A DNA stretch of 64,000 bases from Thalassotalea fonticola (GTDB lineage: Bacteria > Pseudomonadota > Gammaproteobacteria > Enterobacterales > Alteromonadaceae): contig NZ_CP136600.1 in assembly GCF_032911225.1 (NCBI RefSeq), positions 2,046,001 to 2,110,000 of the forward strand. Reading direction: 5' to 3'. Position numbers and translations under genes: made by a program. Of this stretch, positions 17,631 to 26,830 are shown one piece after another; position 1 is the first letter of the stretch; each line of letters begins with the position of its first letter. A model generated the notes under the pieces. It was not told where the DNA came from. It did not search any database and worked only from the letters and a program-made list of their open reading frames with translations.

Positions 17631-18494
17631 TTAGTTTATATGCTCACTACTTTGTAGCATAGTCCATTTGACACCAAGAGCGAAGGCGTAGGTAATTTTT
17701 TCTTGAAACAAATCACTTGCAGAATTTTCAGCCCCTTGCCAAAAGCCGAGCTGAGTGCCAACAAATACCATTAAGTTTTTGTTCACTAGAAAGCGATTAG
17801 CAACCGACACCTTAGTACCTAGATAACCACCTGAAGATTGATAAAAGCTGCGTTCAGCATTTACGTATTGCTGCTCAACATCATAAAAATATTGGTGGGT
17901 TTTCGCGCTGGCAAAGGTTGGTGAAACGCTAAAATAAAACCGCGAATCATTAAATAATAAATTTTCACGTTTATATGACACTTCCGGCTGAAAGACATAA
18001 CCTCTATGGTGTACTTCACTAAAATCGGTTGAAAACACCGAGCGGGCTTGTAAGTTCAACCAAGTTTCACTTACTTTATTATCTTGCAGTAAAAAGCTCG
18101 CTTCTGGGCCTATTTCAAACATAAAATCAAGATCAGGCATCCCCTCTCTAATTTTCGAATCGTCTGAGTCAGCATTAAAAGCAGCGCCGAGTGACACATC
18201 GAGCTTAAACCGTTCTTTTTCTACCGCTATAGCTTTAATTAATGATTCATCACCAATGCGAATTTTCTCGCCACGGTAGATAACAAATGGCACAGGTAAA
18301 AACTTATTTTGATAATCAGCAGCCGCTGGATATATTGGCCCGCGAAACGCAGCAGCAAACACACCAACTTCCCAAACAGGTTTACCGGCAGTGGTATCGA
18401 CACTTAATGCCCCGCCTTGGTTAGCATAGGCACTTATCATTAAGGTGAATAAGAAAATAAATGCACAGAGTTTCGAAAGCAATTGGTTCATCAA
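17631..18494 (-). CDS. MipA/OmpV family outer membrane protein
   Basis: This is a 287-residue exported beta-barrel protein: a signal peptide ends near ISAYA, GGALSV and WEVGVFAAAFRGPIYPAA follow, and the sequence alternates polar and aromatic residues through to the C-terminus (YAFALGVKWTML). These are features of MipA/OmpV, an MltA-interacting or osmosensitive porin-like family. It has its own unit, just downstream of a HopJ-like gene on the same strand (29 nt), so it may be co-transcribed with it. Confidence 0.83.
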   Translation of the reverse strand: MMNQLLSKLCAFIFLFTLMISAYANQGGALSVDTTAGKPVWEVGVFAAAFRGPIYPAAADYQNKFLPVPFVIYRGEKIRIGDESLIKAIAVEKERFKLDVSLGAAFNADSDDSKIREGMPDLDFMFEIGPEASFLLQDNKVSETWLNLQARSVFSTDFSEVHHRGYVFQPEVSYKRENLLFNDSRFYFSVSPTFASAKTHQYFYDVEQQYVNAERSFYQSSGGYLGTKVSVANRFLVNKNLMVFVGTQLGFWQGAENSASDLFQEKITYAFALGVKWTMLQSSEHIN

Positions 18495-18523
18495 TGGTTA
18501 CACTGTTTTTATTAAAATATGCA

Positions 18524-18868
18524 CTAACGTGTTACTAAAGCGTCTGCAGTAAATGAAATGCCCTGCCACCCCAGCTTTATAAAAGTACGAATATTGCCAT
18601 GGTCATCACTGTTAGGATGAAGAAGCACATCTTCACGATAAAATTTTCCAAAACATGCCAAGGTTTGCTGTTCGGTTAAATTATGCAGCAAGGCAAAAGC
18701 AAATATTTTGCACGAACCTTCGTTAGTTCCTGCATCATTAATTAATTCACCATTGCTAAATGTTACTGGCGTATAAATATAATGTTCGTTGATCACACTT
18801 ATCACATCGTTAAATTCAATAGTGTCGATAGCGGTATTTAGTTGTTGTAATAAAGAAGATAAAGCCAT
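18524..18868 (-). CDS. HopJ type III effector family protein
   Basis: At 114 residues this matches the small HopJ family (YTPVTFSNGELINDAGTNEG, then SCKIFAFALLHNLT and LACFGKFYREDVL). Despite the name, the family is widespread in free-living marine bacteria without type III secretion, so it should be treated as a conserved protein of unknown function. No secretion genes are near. Confidence 0.85.
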   Translation of the reverse strand: MALSSLLQQLNTAIDTIEFNDVISVINEHYIYTPVTFSNGELINDAGTNEGSCKIFAFALLHNLTEQQTLACFGKFYREDVLLHPNSDDHGNIRTFIKLGWQGISFTADALVTR

Positions 18869-19046
18869 TGGGTTCTCGTTGATAAATGATTAATAGCAGC
18901 CAGTATAACTATTGCTTTTAGCAGAACAAACGAAAAAATAGGATCATTTAAACTATTTTATCCGCTTTTTTTTAAAACTCAGTTGCTCCATTATGACCTT
19001 AAGCTTAAACGCACCCAGATAAACAAGTAAATTAAGAGAGAATCAA

Positions 19047-19568
19047 ATGAAAATTATTGCCCTAGCCGCCACATCAAGTTCAAAGTCTATCAACAAAACA
19101 TTAGTATCTTATGCCGCGAATCTAGTGGAGAACAGTAATGTTGAATTAATGGATTTAAATGATTATGAACTGCCATTATTTAGTGAAGACAAAGAAGCTG
19201 AGCTTGGCCAGCCGGAACGTGCGAAAGCGTTCTTTGACAAGTTAGGAAGTGGTGATGCCATTATGATTTCTTTTGCCGAACATAATGGCAGCTATACCGC
19301 AGCCTACAAAAATATTTTTGACTGGGCTTCTCGCATTGATCAAAAAGTGTTTCAAAACAAACCCATGATTTTACTATCTTCATCGCCGGGTCCTGGCGGC
19401 GCAGCAAGTGTTTTAGCCGCTGCCACGGGGTCGGCTCCATATTTTGCCGGTGATGTTAAGGGCAGTTTTAAATTACCAAGTTTTTATGACAACTTTGATA
19501 TGCAAGCTAACCAATTAACTAATCCAGAATTACTGACTGAATTAAACTCTTTAGTTGCTGCACTTTAG
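19047..19568 (+). CDS. NADPH-dependent FMN reductase
   Basis: This is a 173-residue flavodoxin-fold protein. The phosphate-binding loop AATSSSKSINKTLVSYA and the segment DAIMISFAEHNGSYTAAYKN, with a later SSSPGPGGAASV loop, are those of NAD(P)H-dependent FMN/quinone/chromate reductases. It carries FMN and reduces quinones or similar acceptors. A weak AG-rich ribosome site (AAGAGAG) precedes the ATG. Confidence 0.85.
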   Translation: MKIIALAATSSSKSINKTLVSYAANLVENSNVELMDLNDYELPLFSEDKEAELGQPERAKAFFDKLGSGDAIMISFAEHNGSYTAAYKNIFDWASRIDQKVFQNKPMILLSSSPGPGGAASVLAAATGSAPYFAGDVKGSFKLPSFYDNFDMQANQLTNPELLTELNSLVAAL

Positions 19569-19577
19569 CAACGCCTT

Positions 19578-19630
19578 ATACCAATGTGTATAAGTATATA
19601 ATCAACTCAATGCTTATGCACAATGGTATT
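19578..19630. repeat. Imperfect inverted repeat between convergent genes
   Basis: ATACCAATGTGTATAAG pairs with CTTATGCACAATGGTAT with two mismatches over 17 bp, around an 18-nt spacer. It fills the whole gap between the FMN reductase and mscS-like genes and may act as a bidirectional terminator. The TATACCAAT-type end resembles dispersed repeats of Alteromonadales genomes, so it may be a miniature element remnant. Confidence 0.5.
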
Positions 19631-20519
19631 ATTTATTCCCTGAGATCATATGAACATCTCGTTGCGGATACGGTATTTTAATATTCGCAGCGTCTAATGC
19701 TTCATATATTGTTGCATACGCTTGATATTTTGACGCATAAAAGTTTACCGTTGGTACCCATAAACGTACGCCAATCACGATGGCACTATCGGCAAACTCA
19801 TCAATGCCAAGCTGTGGTTTTTTATGTTTGCTGCAAACGTGTATATTTTCAATAATAGGCGTCAGCATATTAATGACCTCTAGCGGGTTATGTTCATAAG
19901 CAATGCCTACTTTTAACTCCATTAAAGAATCATGGCTGGAGTTATGCAGAACTTCACCGACAATGTGCTTATTTGGTATGGTAATTTCTACACCATCTTC
20001 ATCAACTAAAATTGTATAAGCTAATAGTACCTCTTTAACAATTCCACTAACTCCTTGCACTTTTATCGTATCGCCTACAACAAAAGGTCTGATCAGAATA
20101 ATATTAAAACCAGCAGCATAGTTTGCCAATAGGCCTTGCAGCGCCAAGCCAACACCTAAGGATAACGCACCAAGCGTCGCAATAAATGGCGTAATGCTAA
20201 TACCTAATTTACCCAAAGCCACTATGGTAATAAGCAGTACCAAGATCATCTTAGTTGCACTTGCAATAAAACGACTTAAGGTAACATCAAGCTTATGCCG
20301 CTCACATAGCTTTAATACCCATTGAGACACTTTACCGGCAATGAAATAACCGATTAAGAAAATTAGGAAAGCACCGATCAGCTGGAAGGTATAATTAGCA
20401 AAAAACTCTATGGCAATTTCATAAAACTGATTAACTAAGTCAAGTTCTTCTTTAATAAAATCAGTCGGTTTAAATGTATCAGAGGTTGAGGTTGTTGAGT
20501 CAGAAGTTGCAGCTGTCAT
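19629..20519 (-). CDS. MscS family mechanosensitive channel
   Basis: This 296-residue small-conductance mechanosensitive channel has three transmembrane helices (about residues 40-60, 75-95, 105-130), the pore-lining TM3 with Gly/Ala packing (ATLGALSLGVGLALQGLLAN), and a beta domain (IRPFVVGDTIKV) followed by the C-terminal alpha/beta part. It releases solutes on hypo-osmotic shock. The ATG at 20519 is preceded by AGGT and gives an ordinary N-terminus; the open frame reaches 20585 but the extra 22 residues look non-coding. Confidence 0.9.
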   Translation of the reverse strand: MTAATSDSTTSTSDTFKPTDFIKEELDLVNQFYEIAIEFFANYTFQLIGAFLIFLIGYFIAGKVSQWVLKLCERHKLDVTLSRFIASATKMILVLLITIVALGKLGISITPFIATLGALSLGVGLALQGLLANYAAGFNIILIRPFVVGDTIKVQGVSGIVKEVLLAYTILVDEDGVEITIPNKHIVGEVLHNSSHDSLMELKVGIAYEHNPLEVINMLTPIIENIHVCSKHKKPQLGIDEFADSAIVIGVRLWVPTVNFYASKYQAYATIYEALDAANIKIPYPQRDVHMISGNK

Positions 20520-20595
20520 AGTACCTATTTCATTATTATTAATACTCAAATGTATTATAGGTACTATAAACTTATTTGCGAACAACTAGCTATTA

Positions 20596-21018
20596 TTAAT
20601 CAGGTTTTTCCATATTTAACGAACGAATTTCACTTAACGTTTGCAGCTCTAAGCTTTCTAGATCTTTACCGTGCGGCATAGGTTGCCTGGTTTTGGGATC
20701 TAGGGCGACAAAAACTATATCATCGGCTAAACAGATAGTTGTTTTAGTCGCCTTATTGCGTACCAAACATGTGACAGTAATAGAGCTGCGACCAACGGCT
20801 TTGGTTTTCAAGCCAAACTCAACAATATCACCTTGCATAGCCGGCGCCTGAAAACTAATTTCACCGATATGTTTGGTCACTAGGCAATTGGTTTCTAACT
20901 GACAAATCGCGTATATCGCCGCTTCTTCATCAATCCATTCAAGGGCTCGACCGCCAAATAACGAATTGGCATAATTTAAATCGTTGGGCATTACCAAGCG
21001 GCGTGATAAAAAGCGCAT
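20596..21018 (-). CDS. Acyl-CoA thioesterase (hotdog fold)
   Basis: This 140-residue hotdog protein of the YciA/BACH-type acyl-CoA thioesterases has the motif VMPNDLNYANSLFGGRALEW with its catalytic Asn/Asp and GGRALEWIDEEAA helix, followed by the EISFQAPAMQGDIVEF strand pair. It hydrolyses acyl-CoA in the cytoplasm. It lies 76 nt before the mscS-like start on the same strand. Confidence 0.87.
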   Translation of the reverse strand: MRFLSRRLVMPNDLNYANSLFGGRALEWIDEEAAIYAICQLETNCLVTKHIGEISFQAPAMQGDIVEFGLKTKAVGRSSITVTCLVRNKATKTTICLADDIVFVALDPKTRQPMPHGKDLESLELQTLSEIRSLNMEKPD

Positions 21019-21095
21019 ATTTACTCCTCAAGTTTAAATATTTTATTAATTATAACTGCTTATATTATTTTCATTTCGTTAATTGCTATCTCACA

Positions 21096-21716
21096 TTAAA
21101 GCGTAATGAAAAGTGAGTAAGCAATGACCCACATGATCAACGCCACTAATAAATTAATTACACGCTGTACTTTACGCTGGCTTAACCAAGGTGACATTTT
21201 GGCTGCGCCAAATGATAATGCGTAAAACCAGACTAGAGATGCGAGCATTATGCCGACTAAAAACGTGTACTTTTCATGCTCTGGAAATTGACCACTAATG
21301 CTACCAATAATTACCACTGTATCTAAATATACATGCGGGTTTAATAACGTTACTGCCAGAGTAGTAAAGATCACCGCTTTGCGAGTACTGGGTTTTATTT
21401 CTTTTAACATTTCATCTTTATTGGCCAGATAAAAACTCTTAAAAAACAGTAAACCATAGCCGGTTAAAAATGCAATGCCAGCCCAAGTGATAATCAAAGA
21501 CACCATACTGTTACTATTGATTAATGCGCCGCCACCGAAAACACCTAACGACATCAATAAAAAATCACAAATAATGCAGATAGTAGCCGCGACTAAATGA
21601 TGATTGCGTTTGATACTCTGACTCAGTATATAAGAGTTTTGTGCACCAATAGGAATGATCATTCCTGCTCCGATCACGAAGCCTTTTAGCACTGGTAGTA
21701 AAGATAAAGTAGACAT
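21096..21716 (-). CDS. argO: LysE-type amino acid exporter ArgO
   Basis: The 206-residue protein has the six-helix LysE/RhtB fold with the starting motif GFVIGAGMIIPIGAQNSYIL, diagnostic of ArgO/LysE, which exports arginine (and lysine). It is divergent from a LysR regulator of the ArgP type, the same pairing by which E. coli ArgP activates argO. The intergenic region has strong dyad symmetry. Confidence 0.9.
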   Translation of the reverse strand: MSTLSLLPVLKGFVIGAGMIIPIGAQNSYILSQSIKRNHHLVAATICIICDFLLMSLGVFGGGALINSNSMVSLIITWAGIAFLTGYGLLFFKSFYLANKDEMLKEIKPSTRKAVIFTTLAVTLLNPHVYLDTVVIIGSISGQFPEHEKYTFLVGIMLASLVWFYALSFGAAKMSPWLSQRKVQRVINLLVALIMWVIAYSLFITL

Positions 21717-21772
21717 CGGCGTTCCAATTAATAAGTAACAATAAACATAGCGCTAGATTAAGAACAAACACT

Positions 21773-21816
21773 AGTTAAGTAAAATTAAATAAACTTAACT
21801 ATTATTAATTTTACTT
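21773..21816. promoter_or_regulatory. Candidate ArgP operator region, nested dyads
   Basis: AAGTAAAATTAA (21777-21788) and TTAATTTTACTT (21805-21816) form a perfect 12-bp inverted repeat with a 16-nt spacer; AGTTAAGT (21773-21780) and ACTTAACT (21793-21800) form a second one. The region lies in the divergent argO/argP gap, so it is the natural place for LysR-type binding. Binding is inferred. Confidence 0.45.
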
Positions 21817-21858
21817 ATACGATAAAATTTAAATATCAAATTGCAACTTAGGTGTACT

Positions 21859-22773
21859 ATGCGACCGCTCGACTACAAACTTATTCATGCCCTTGATACA
21901 GTAATAACAGAGCAAAGCTTTGAAAAAGCAGCATTGGCGCTAAACATTACCCAATCAGCAATTTCACAACGTATTAAGCAACTTGAGCAACTAGTAGCAA
22001 AACCTGTTTTAATCCGCAGTCAGCCTCTTCAAGCAACTACTGTTGGACAAAAATTGTTATCTCACTTTCGCAAAGTTCGGCAATTAGAATATGACTTAGT
22101 CGGCGATGTTATGCCCAGCGATGTCCAAGGCTCCATACCAATATCAATTGCCGTTAATGCCGACACGTTAGCAACCTGGTTCATTCCGGCATTAACACCT
22201 ATTTTAGAAACAGAGCCAATCGAGCTAAACATACAAGTGACCAATGAAGCCAACACCCAAGAACTATTGAAAAAAGGTGAAGTTTTCGCTGCCGTCAGTT
22301 CACAAAAACGCAGTTTTGCCGGAGTAAAGGTTGAGTACATCGGCACCATAGATTATATCCTCTGTGCGAGCACTGATTATATAAACAAGTATTTCAAAGA
22401 CGGTTTAACTATTGATAATTTAAATAAAGCACCCTGTATTTATTACGATCAAAAAGATACCATGCACCATGATTATTTGAAAAAATACTTTGCCATGCAA
22501 CACGCTAACTTTCCTTGTCATCGTATCCGTTCATCTGAGGTGGTGGTGACGATGGCGCTTGCAGGACTTGCCTATGGTTTGATCCCAACTACACAAGTGG
22601 ATGAACATTTGGCCAGCGGTGCACTTATTGATTTAGCACCTGACAAGCGATTATCTATGCCACTTTATTGGCACAGTTGGGCTTTAGAGCGCGGCGTGCA
22701 AAAGCTCATATCGAAAACCATCAGTGATTATGGCCATAGTAATTTTTACCATGATAAACAGCACGCCATATAG
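21859..22773 (+). CDS. argP: LysR regulator ArgP
   Basis: This is a LysR-type regulator of 304 residues. The N-terminal helix-turn-helix spans residues 5-60 (EQSFEKAALALNITQSAISQ, with RIKQLEQ following) and the rest is a periplasmic-binding-protein-like effector domain. The opening RPLDYKLIHALD matches ArgP (IciA), which responds to arginine and lysine. The frame runs from a TTG at 21841, but the ATG at 21859 is preceded by TAGGTG and fits family length. The divergent argO gene is the known target. Confidence 0.88.
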   Translation: MRPLDYKLIHALDTVITEQSFEKAALALNITQSAISQRIKQLEQLVAKPVLIRSQPLQATTVGQKLLSHFRKVRQLEYDLVGDVMPSDVQGSIPISIAVNADTLATWFIPALTPILETEPIELNIQVTNEANTQELLKKGEVFAAVSSQKRSFAGVKVEYIGTIDYILCASTDYINKYFKDGLTIDNLNKAPCIYYDQKDTMHHDYLKKYFAMQHANFPCHRIRSSEVVVTMALAGLAYGLIPTTQVDEHLASGALIDLAPDKRLSMPLYWHSWALERGVQKLISKTISDYGHSNFYHDKQHAI

Positions 22774-22790
22774 CAAGAGTAAAACATTCA

Positions 22791-23483
22791 ATGCGAACAG
22801 GTAAACGATTAACTAAAATAAACACTATGATCACCGCCAGCTATCAAGATATATGGGACTGTTGTTGTGATCATGGCTTGTTAGGTATTGAGCTGTTAAA
22901 ACGCAAAGCGGCAAATACCATTCACTTTGTTGATATATCAAAACCATTGATTGAAAAATTAGATAAGCAACTGCAGCAGTTTTTTAGTGGTGAAGATTAT
23001 TACAAGCAATGGCAAGTACATGCACTTGATGTCGCTAACATTCCGTTATCAAAAGTTAAGCAAGGCGAGACAGAAAAGGCGGAACAACTCGTTATAATTG
23101 CCGGAGTTGGCGGAGATTTATTAATTGAGCTTGTACAAAGCATCATATATTCCAACCCGAAAGCGCTATTGGAATTTATATTATGCCCAGTTCATCACAA
23201 CTACAAAGTGCGAACCGAGCTGATTAATCTAGACTGCAATTTGATTAATGAATGTATTATCAAAGAAAATAACCGCTTCTATGAAATAATGCACATAACA
23301 ACAGCTCCCCCAAAAAAATCCACTACGCCAATATCTAATGTTGGTTCGATTATGTGGGATTTTGATAACGATGATCATCAGCAATACCTGCAGCAGTGTT
23401 TAAATCATTATTCGCGAATGCTAAAAAGCTCTAACATCAACGCAAAAGCAGTTGTGCAAGCCTACACAGGTTTAAAAGAATGA
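22791..23483 (+). CDS. trmK: tRNA (adenine(22)-N(1))-methyltransferase TrmK family
   Basis: The 230-residue protein has the COG2384/TrmK signature: RLTKINTMI at the start, WDCCCDHGLLGIELL as the SAM-binding motif, then VIIAGVGGDLL and FILCPVHHNYKVR. TrmK makes m1A22 in tRNA in Bacillus; gammaproteobacterial members are probable orthologues whose tRNA target is less studied. It is 17 nt downstream of argP and overlaps the next gene by ATGA. Confidence 0.82.
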   Translation: MRTGKRLTKINTMITASYQDIWDCCCDHGLLGIELLKRKAANTIHFVDISKPLIEKLDKQLQQFFSGEDYYKQWQVHALDVANIPLSKVKQGETEKAEQLVIIAGVGGDLLIELVQSIIYSNPKALLEFILCPVHHNYKVRTELINLDCNLINECIIKENNRFYEIMHITTAPPKKSTTPISNVGSIMWDFDNDDHQQYLQQCLNHYSRMLKSSNINAKAVVQAYTGLKE

Positions 23484-23806
23484 AAAAAACAAACGATCCT
23501 ATAAATAAAAACACTGAAAAACAGATGGTTAGGCTACTAACCGAAGTTTGCGAGCAGCATAAATTTATCACCGCGGGTTTTAGCTGGTTAACGCATACTT
23601 TAGATGCGAAAAGAAGTGCTAACAGTTTGCAGATTATTTGCGTATTTGACGATCAACAAAGTTTAGATAAGGCGATTGAAAGCAAGCAAATTAACAACTT
23701 GCAAGCTGATGTTTTAAGCGTAATGACAACGCTGAAGATTAATATTAATTCGCCTAGCAAGTTAGTAAAGTTTAGTATTGAAGAGAAATACCAAGGTTAT
23801 CATTAA
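23480..23806 (+). CDS. Small conserved protein sometimes labelled Fis-like; function unknown
   Basis: At 108 residues, it starts in the ATGA overlap with trmK, so translation is coupled. The body (EVCEQHKFITAGFSWLTHTL, then QIICVFDDQQSLDKA) matches a short gammaproteobacterial family that I recall carrying the database name 'Fis family transcriptional regulator'. I see no Fis helix-turn-helix, so that label seems unsafe. The pairing with a tRNA methyltransferase is the only functional hint. Confidence 0.7.
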   Translation: MKKTNDPINKNTEKQMVRLLTEVCEQHKFITAGFSWLTHTLDAKRSANSLQIICVFDDQQSLDKAIESKQINNLQADVLSVMTTLKININSPSKLVKFSIEEKYQGYH

Positions 23807-23842
23807 TTCAATAACCTCGAATTTACATAACGTTATCTGACT

Positions 23843-24760
23843 TTATTGACGAATAATATAATCAAGACCGCCGGTAATAGCCGCTACTTGCGCAACAATA
23901 CAGTTTTCATCATCAACCTTAGGGCTATCTGGGTACACTTCGGTGGTTGTACAGTATACAGCATCAGTTAAACCGGCACATAAACCAAGCTCCTTACAAG
24001 CATAATTAATCACCCCAAATTGCTCTAGAGTTACGCCTATTAATTTTCCGTCGCCATCAGAGGGGGCAATATGAGTCACCTGCTCTACTGATTGAATAAT
24101 TGCCTTTTGAAAATCGCGTTCAGGTCTTAAGGTATCGCCAACCCCATAAAAGCCATCAGGAATATTCCAATTTTTTTGCTCAACCGCATCACGAGCGGCA
24201 AGTGCAGGTCTAAACTCGCTGTTGTCAGTATCGGTAGTTTCATGCAAGTCAAAGTGAGCAAACACTTCCACGCCAAGGCTTTTAATGCATTGCATTAATA
24301 ATGCAGACTCTTGTGCCGGGCTGTTTGCATAAAACGAGCGGTTGGGATCAATAGCATTAGCATTCCAACGGTTAATGGTTTCATAGCCCCAAGGGCTTAT
24401 GCAAGGCGCTACCACAATGTTGAATTGTTCTGAATATTGCTGCGCTTTAGTTTCAATAAACCTGATTGCCCCTTGTACACCGCTGGTTTCATAACCATGA
24501 ACACCACCGGTAACTAAAATAGTTGCTTTGCTAGCATCAAAATTTCGAGATTTAACTAAGTATAAAGGATAAGAGTTTTCGTCATAACAAAGCTCACCAT
24601 ATTGCTCAACATCAAAATCGGCTCTTAAAGCGTCAATTTTACTAACCACTTCTTCTTGATATGAACGCTTAATCGTTTGCAGCGCTAGCCATTGTGCTTT
24701 TTCTGTGGCTCCCCACTTTGAACCGGGAGTACCAATTGCATAGGGTTGTTCGTTTGTCAT
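23843..24760 (-). CDS. M14 family metallocarboxypeptidase
   Basis: This 305-residue M14-type zinc peptidase has the HxxE ligand pair in VTGGVHGYETSG (about residue 93), a substrate-binding NAIDPNRSF, a third His in FDLHETTDTDNSEF, and a C-terminal glutamate in GVTLEQFG. It has no signal peptide and probably trims peptides or amide-linked amino acids in the cytoplasm; succinylglutamate desuccinylase/AstE-type relatives are an alternative. It overlaps the upstream unknown membrane protein by 4 nt, so the two are coupled. Confidence 0.85.
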   Translation of the reverse strand: MTNEQPYAIGTPGSKWGATEKAQWLALQTIKRSYQEEVVSKIDALRADFDVEQYGELCYDENSYPLYLVKSRNFDASKATILVTGGVHGYETSGVQGAIRFIETKAQQYSEQFNIVVAPCISPWGYETINRWNANAIDPNRSFYANSPAQESALLMQCIKSLGVEVFAHFDLHETTDTDNSEFRPALAARDAVEQKNWNIPDGFYGVGDTLRPERDFQKAIIQSVEQVTHIAPSDGDGKLIGVTLEQFGVINYACKELGLCAGLTDAVYCTTTEVYPDSPKVDDENCIVAQVAAITGGLDYIIRQ

Positions 24761-26175
24761 GGTTTCACCTTTATTTTTTCTGGAGTTTCGCTCACTTCAC
24801 ATTCAAAATTTTGTTTAGAGCGCATCGGTTCAATATTAATAATTTTTGAACGGTTCATCGTTATTTTAAAGCGCTGAATATAGCGTTGATTGCGCTTATT
24901 GGCTTGCACTAATACTAAATTTAGCTGATACCTGCGTTCAACACCTTGATTAGTTATTTTGCTGCCATCAACTGAATACAAGCGACCTTCACCTTTTTTT
25001 AAGTAACGGGTGAAAGGTGTTAAGTTAAAAATGTATTGGTTTTTGATCTCTTCAAAACCGGGCATAAAGTCTTTAGCAATAACTCTTGCATCACACCTAA
25101 AGTGTAATAGTTGTGCAGCTTGTCTGTTCTGCCTACGCCGCTTTTGTAGAAGTTTATCAACGTATTCAGGTAAATGTTTTTTAGTAATGTATTCAAGCCA
25201 AATAATTTGTGATGATATTTTATTCTTGGTTAAGCTATTGCTGAATAAATGCTGCCACTTGGGCCGGCCATGCTGAATTTTACGCCAAATGTAACTGGTT
25301 AAATCTTCTTTAAAAGTTTCACGAATACCGTAAATCAATCCTAATAAGGCAATTAATACTAAGCTCACTTCGGTAAAAGCAGAACGTGCACTTAACACAA
25401 TAGACATCACAAAGGCCATAATAATGGTGGTAATGGTACCTCGTACTAAGCGCTTTAAATTAGCATTTAAGTTATTCGTCTGGCGCTTAAATACTACGCC
25501 TATTTCGCTTAAGCGCTGCAACAAACGCATTTTATTAGTGATCCTATTAGGATCTGCCAAGGTAATTTTTGAATTGTATTGATTATCGGCGCGATGTTGA
25601 TGTTCTTTACTGCATAAATCAAACAATGCCTCTCGCGATTCACTTTGCTCGCTACTTTTCGGGCCATTGGCCAATAAGTTTAAAAATGCTTGTTCTGTTT
25701 TCCAGCTTAAATAGTTATCAACATTCTCAAAGTAGGAACTTAATCGTTGATCAGGCGGAGTATAACGACGAAGTTTTTTTAATAAGCCCTTAGTTTGCTC
25801 GGCAAGCTCAATAACATGCAGGTAAAACTCATCTGCAGCTTCAATTTTCAACGCTTGCTTAATGTCTTTTTCTAAAGCAATTCTAAATTGAAATGAAAAC
25901 AGGTTTAAGTTACTGCGATAATCCGTTTGTTCGCCTTTGGTTTGGCTGATAAAACGGCTGCGCACTAACGGTAAATGAACCTGTTCAGAAAAATAAGCAC
26001 TGTAACTTTTGATACTACTGTGAAAGTAATTTTCTTCAGATAACGTGCTCGGGCTTATGCCCATATCATCAGGAATGGAAAAGTATAAATCTAAGGTTTG
26101 AAATTCTTGCGGCTGCAGTTGTTGGCTTATCCGAAATGATAAGTTTTCATCCTGGGTAAGGGTGATTTTTTTCAC
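24757..26175 (-). CDS. Unknown two-helix membrane protein, 472 aa
   Basis: I do not recognise a family. The protein has a soluble N-terminal half (1-245) with basic and helical stretches, two adjacent transmembrane helices at about residues 248-270 and 273-290 (TIIMAFVMSIVLSARSAF and the following segment), and a basic C-terminal soluble domain (300-472) with a KRRRQNRQAAQLL patch. Such a layout suggests an inner-membrane protein with two cytoplasmic domains. Its stop overlaps the start of the M14 peptidase (ATGA), so a joint function is likely. Confidence 0.7.
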   Translation of the reverse strand: MKKITLTQDENLSFRISQQLQPQEFQTLDLYFSIPDDMGISPSTLSEENYFHSSIKSYSAYFSEQVHLPLVRSRFISQTKGEQTDYRSNLNLFSFQFRIALEKDIKQALKIEAADEFYLHVIELAEQTKGLLKKLRRYTPPDQRLSSYFENVDNYLSWKTEQAFLNLLANGPKSSEQSESREALFDLCSKEHQHRADNQYNSKITLADPNRITNKMRLLQRLSEIGVVFKRQTNNLNANLKRLVRGTITTIIMAFVMSIVLSARSAFTEVSLVLIALLGLIYGIRETFKEDLTSYIWRKIQHGRPKWQHLFSNSLTKNKISSQIIWLEYITKKHLPEYVDKLLQKRRRQNRQAAQLLHFRCDARVIAKDFMPGFEEIKNQYIFNLTPFTRYLKKGEGRLYSVDGSKITNQGVERRYQLNLVLVQANKRNQRYIQRFKITMNRSKIINIEPMRSKQNFECEVSETPEKIKVKP

Positions 26176-26275
26176 AGCTTAAGTTCACTCCTTTGAGAGG
26201 TTATTGCTTTTACATGGTAACTTTTACCAACATCACTAAGTATCTGCTATTTCTATATTTATTTCTAATAAAACT

Positions 26276-26731
26276 TTACTGAAGCTTAATTTTCAAGCCC
26301 TTTAAAAATGCAGATAATACATTGTCGGAACATGCCCGGTAGTGTTTATTATTCTCATTTCTAAAAAATGCGCTTAATTCATATTTACCTAAGCTCAACT
26401 CGGCTAGTTCAAGAACAGCAATAACGTCATCAGCTTTTAGAGCCAGGGCTATTTTTAACTTATTGAAAACAGCATTATTGTTAAGCACTAATTCAGCTTG
26501 GCGTTGAGGACCATCTTTTTTGCCACGTTTATCAATGATTAAGCCATTTAAAAAGCTGGCTAACTCCATATCTTCGAGCTCTTGATAGTCGCTATCATCT
26601 TTTTCTTTGAAGAAGTTAGTTAATTGCTCAGGGGTAATTTTACATTCACTTAGCGCAAATACAGCAAGTATTTTGTCATCATTAAAGTCAAAAATAGTAC
26701 TGATGCGGCGAAGAATATCATTATTAATCAT
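26276..26731 (-). CDS. DUF1456 family protein (YehS-like)
   Basis: The 151-residue protein holds two repeats of the DUF1456 unit: ILRRISTIFDFNDDKILAVF plus a second starting NAVFNKLKIALALKADDVIA, each followed by an SAFFR/TNFFKEK segment and a -FLNGL-/-FLKGL- end. The family is conserved but uncharacterised (E. coli YehS). It is a single-gene unit. Confidence 0.87.
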   Translation of the reverse strand: MINNDILRRISTIFDFNDDKILAVFALSECKITPEQLTNFFKEKDDSDYQELEDMELASFLNGLIIDKRGKKDGPQRQAELVLNNNAVFNKLKIALALKADDVIAVLELAELSLGKYELSAFFRNENNKHYRACSDNVLSAFLKGLKIKLQ

Positions 26732-26830
26732 TTTAAAGGCCTAAAGGTAAAGTTGCTCTGCCAAGTATTAGCAAAACATTGGTAAAGTATAACCGACTTA
26801 CTGCCAGCTAATCTTGAATGTATATACTTA

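Noticed and set aside
18524..18868. HopJ-like protein as a type III secretion effector
   Set aside because: The family name is historical; there are no secretion genes here and homologues are common in free-living marine bacteria.
23480..23806. Fis-type DNA-binding regulator
   Set aside because: No helix-turn-helix is visible in the C-terminus; the label used in databases for relatives seems to be inherited.
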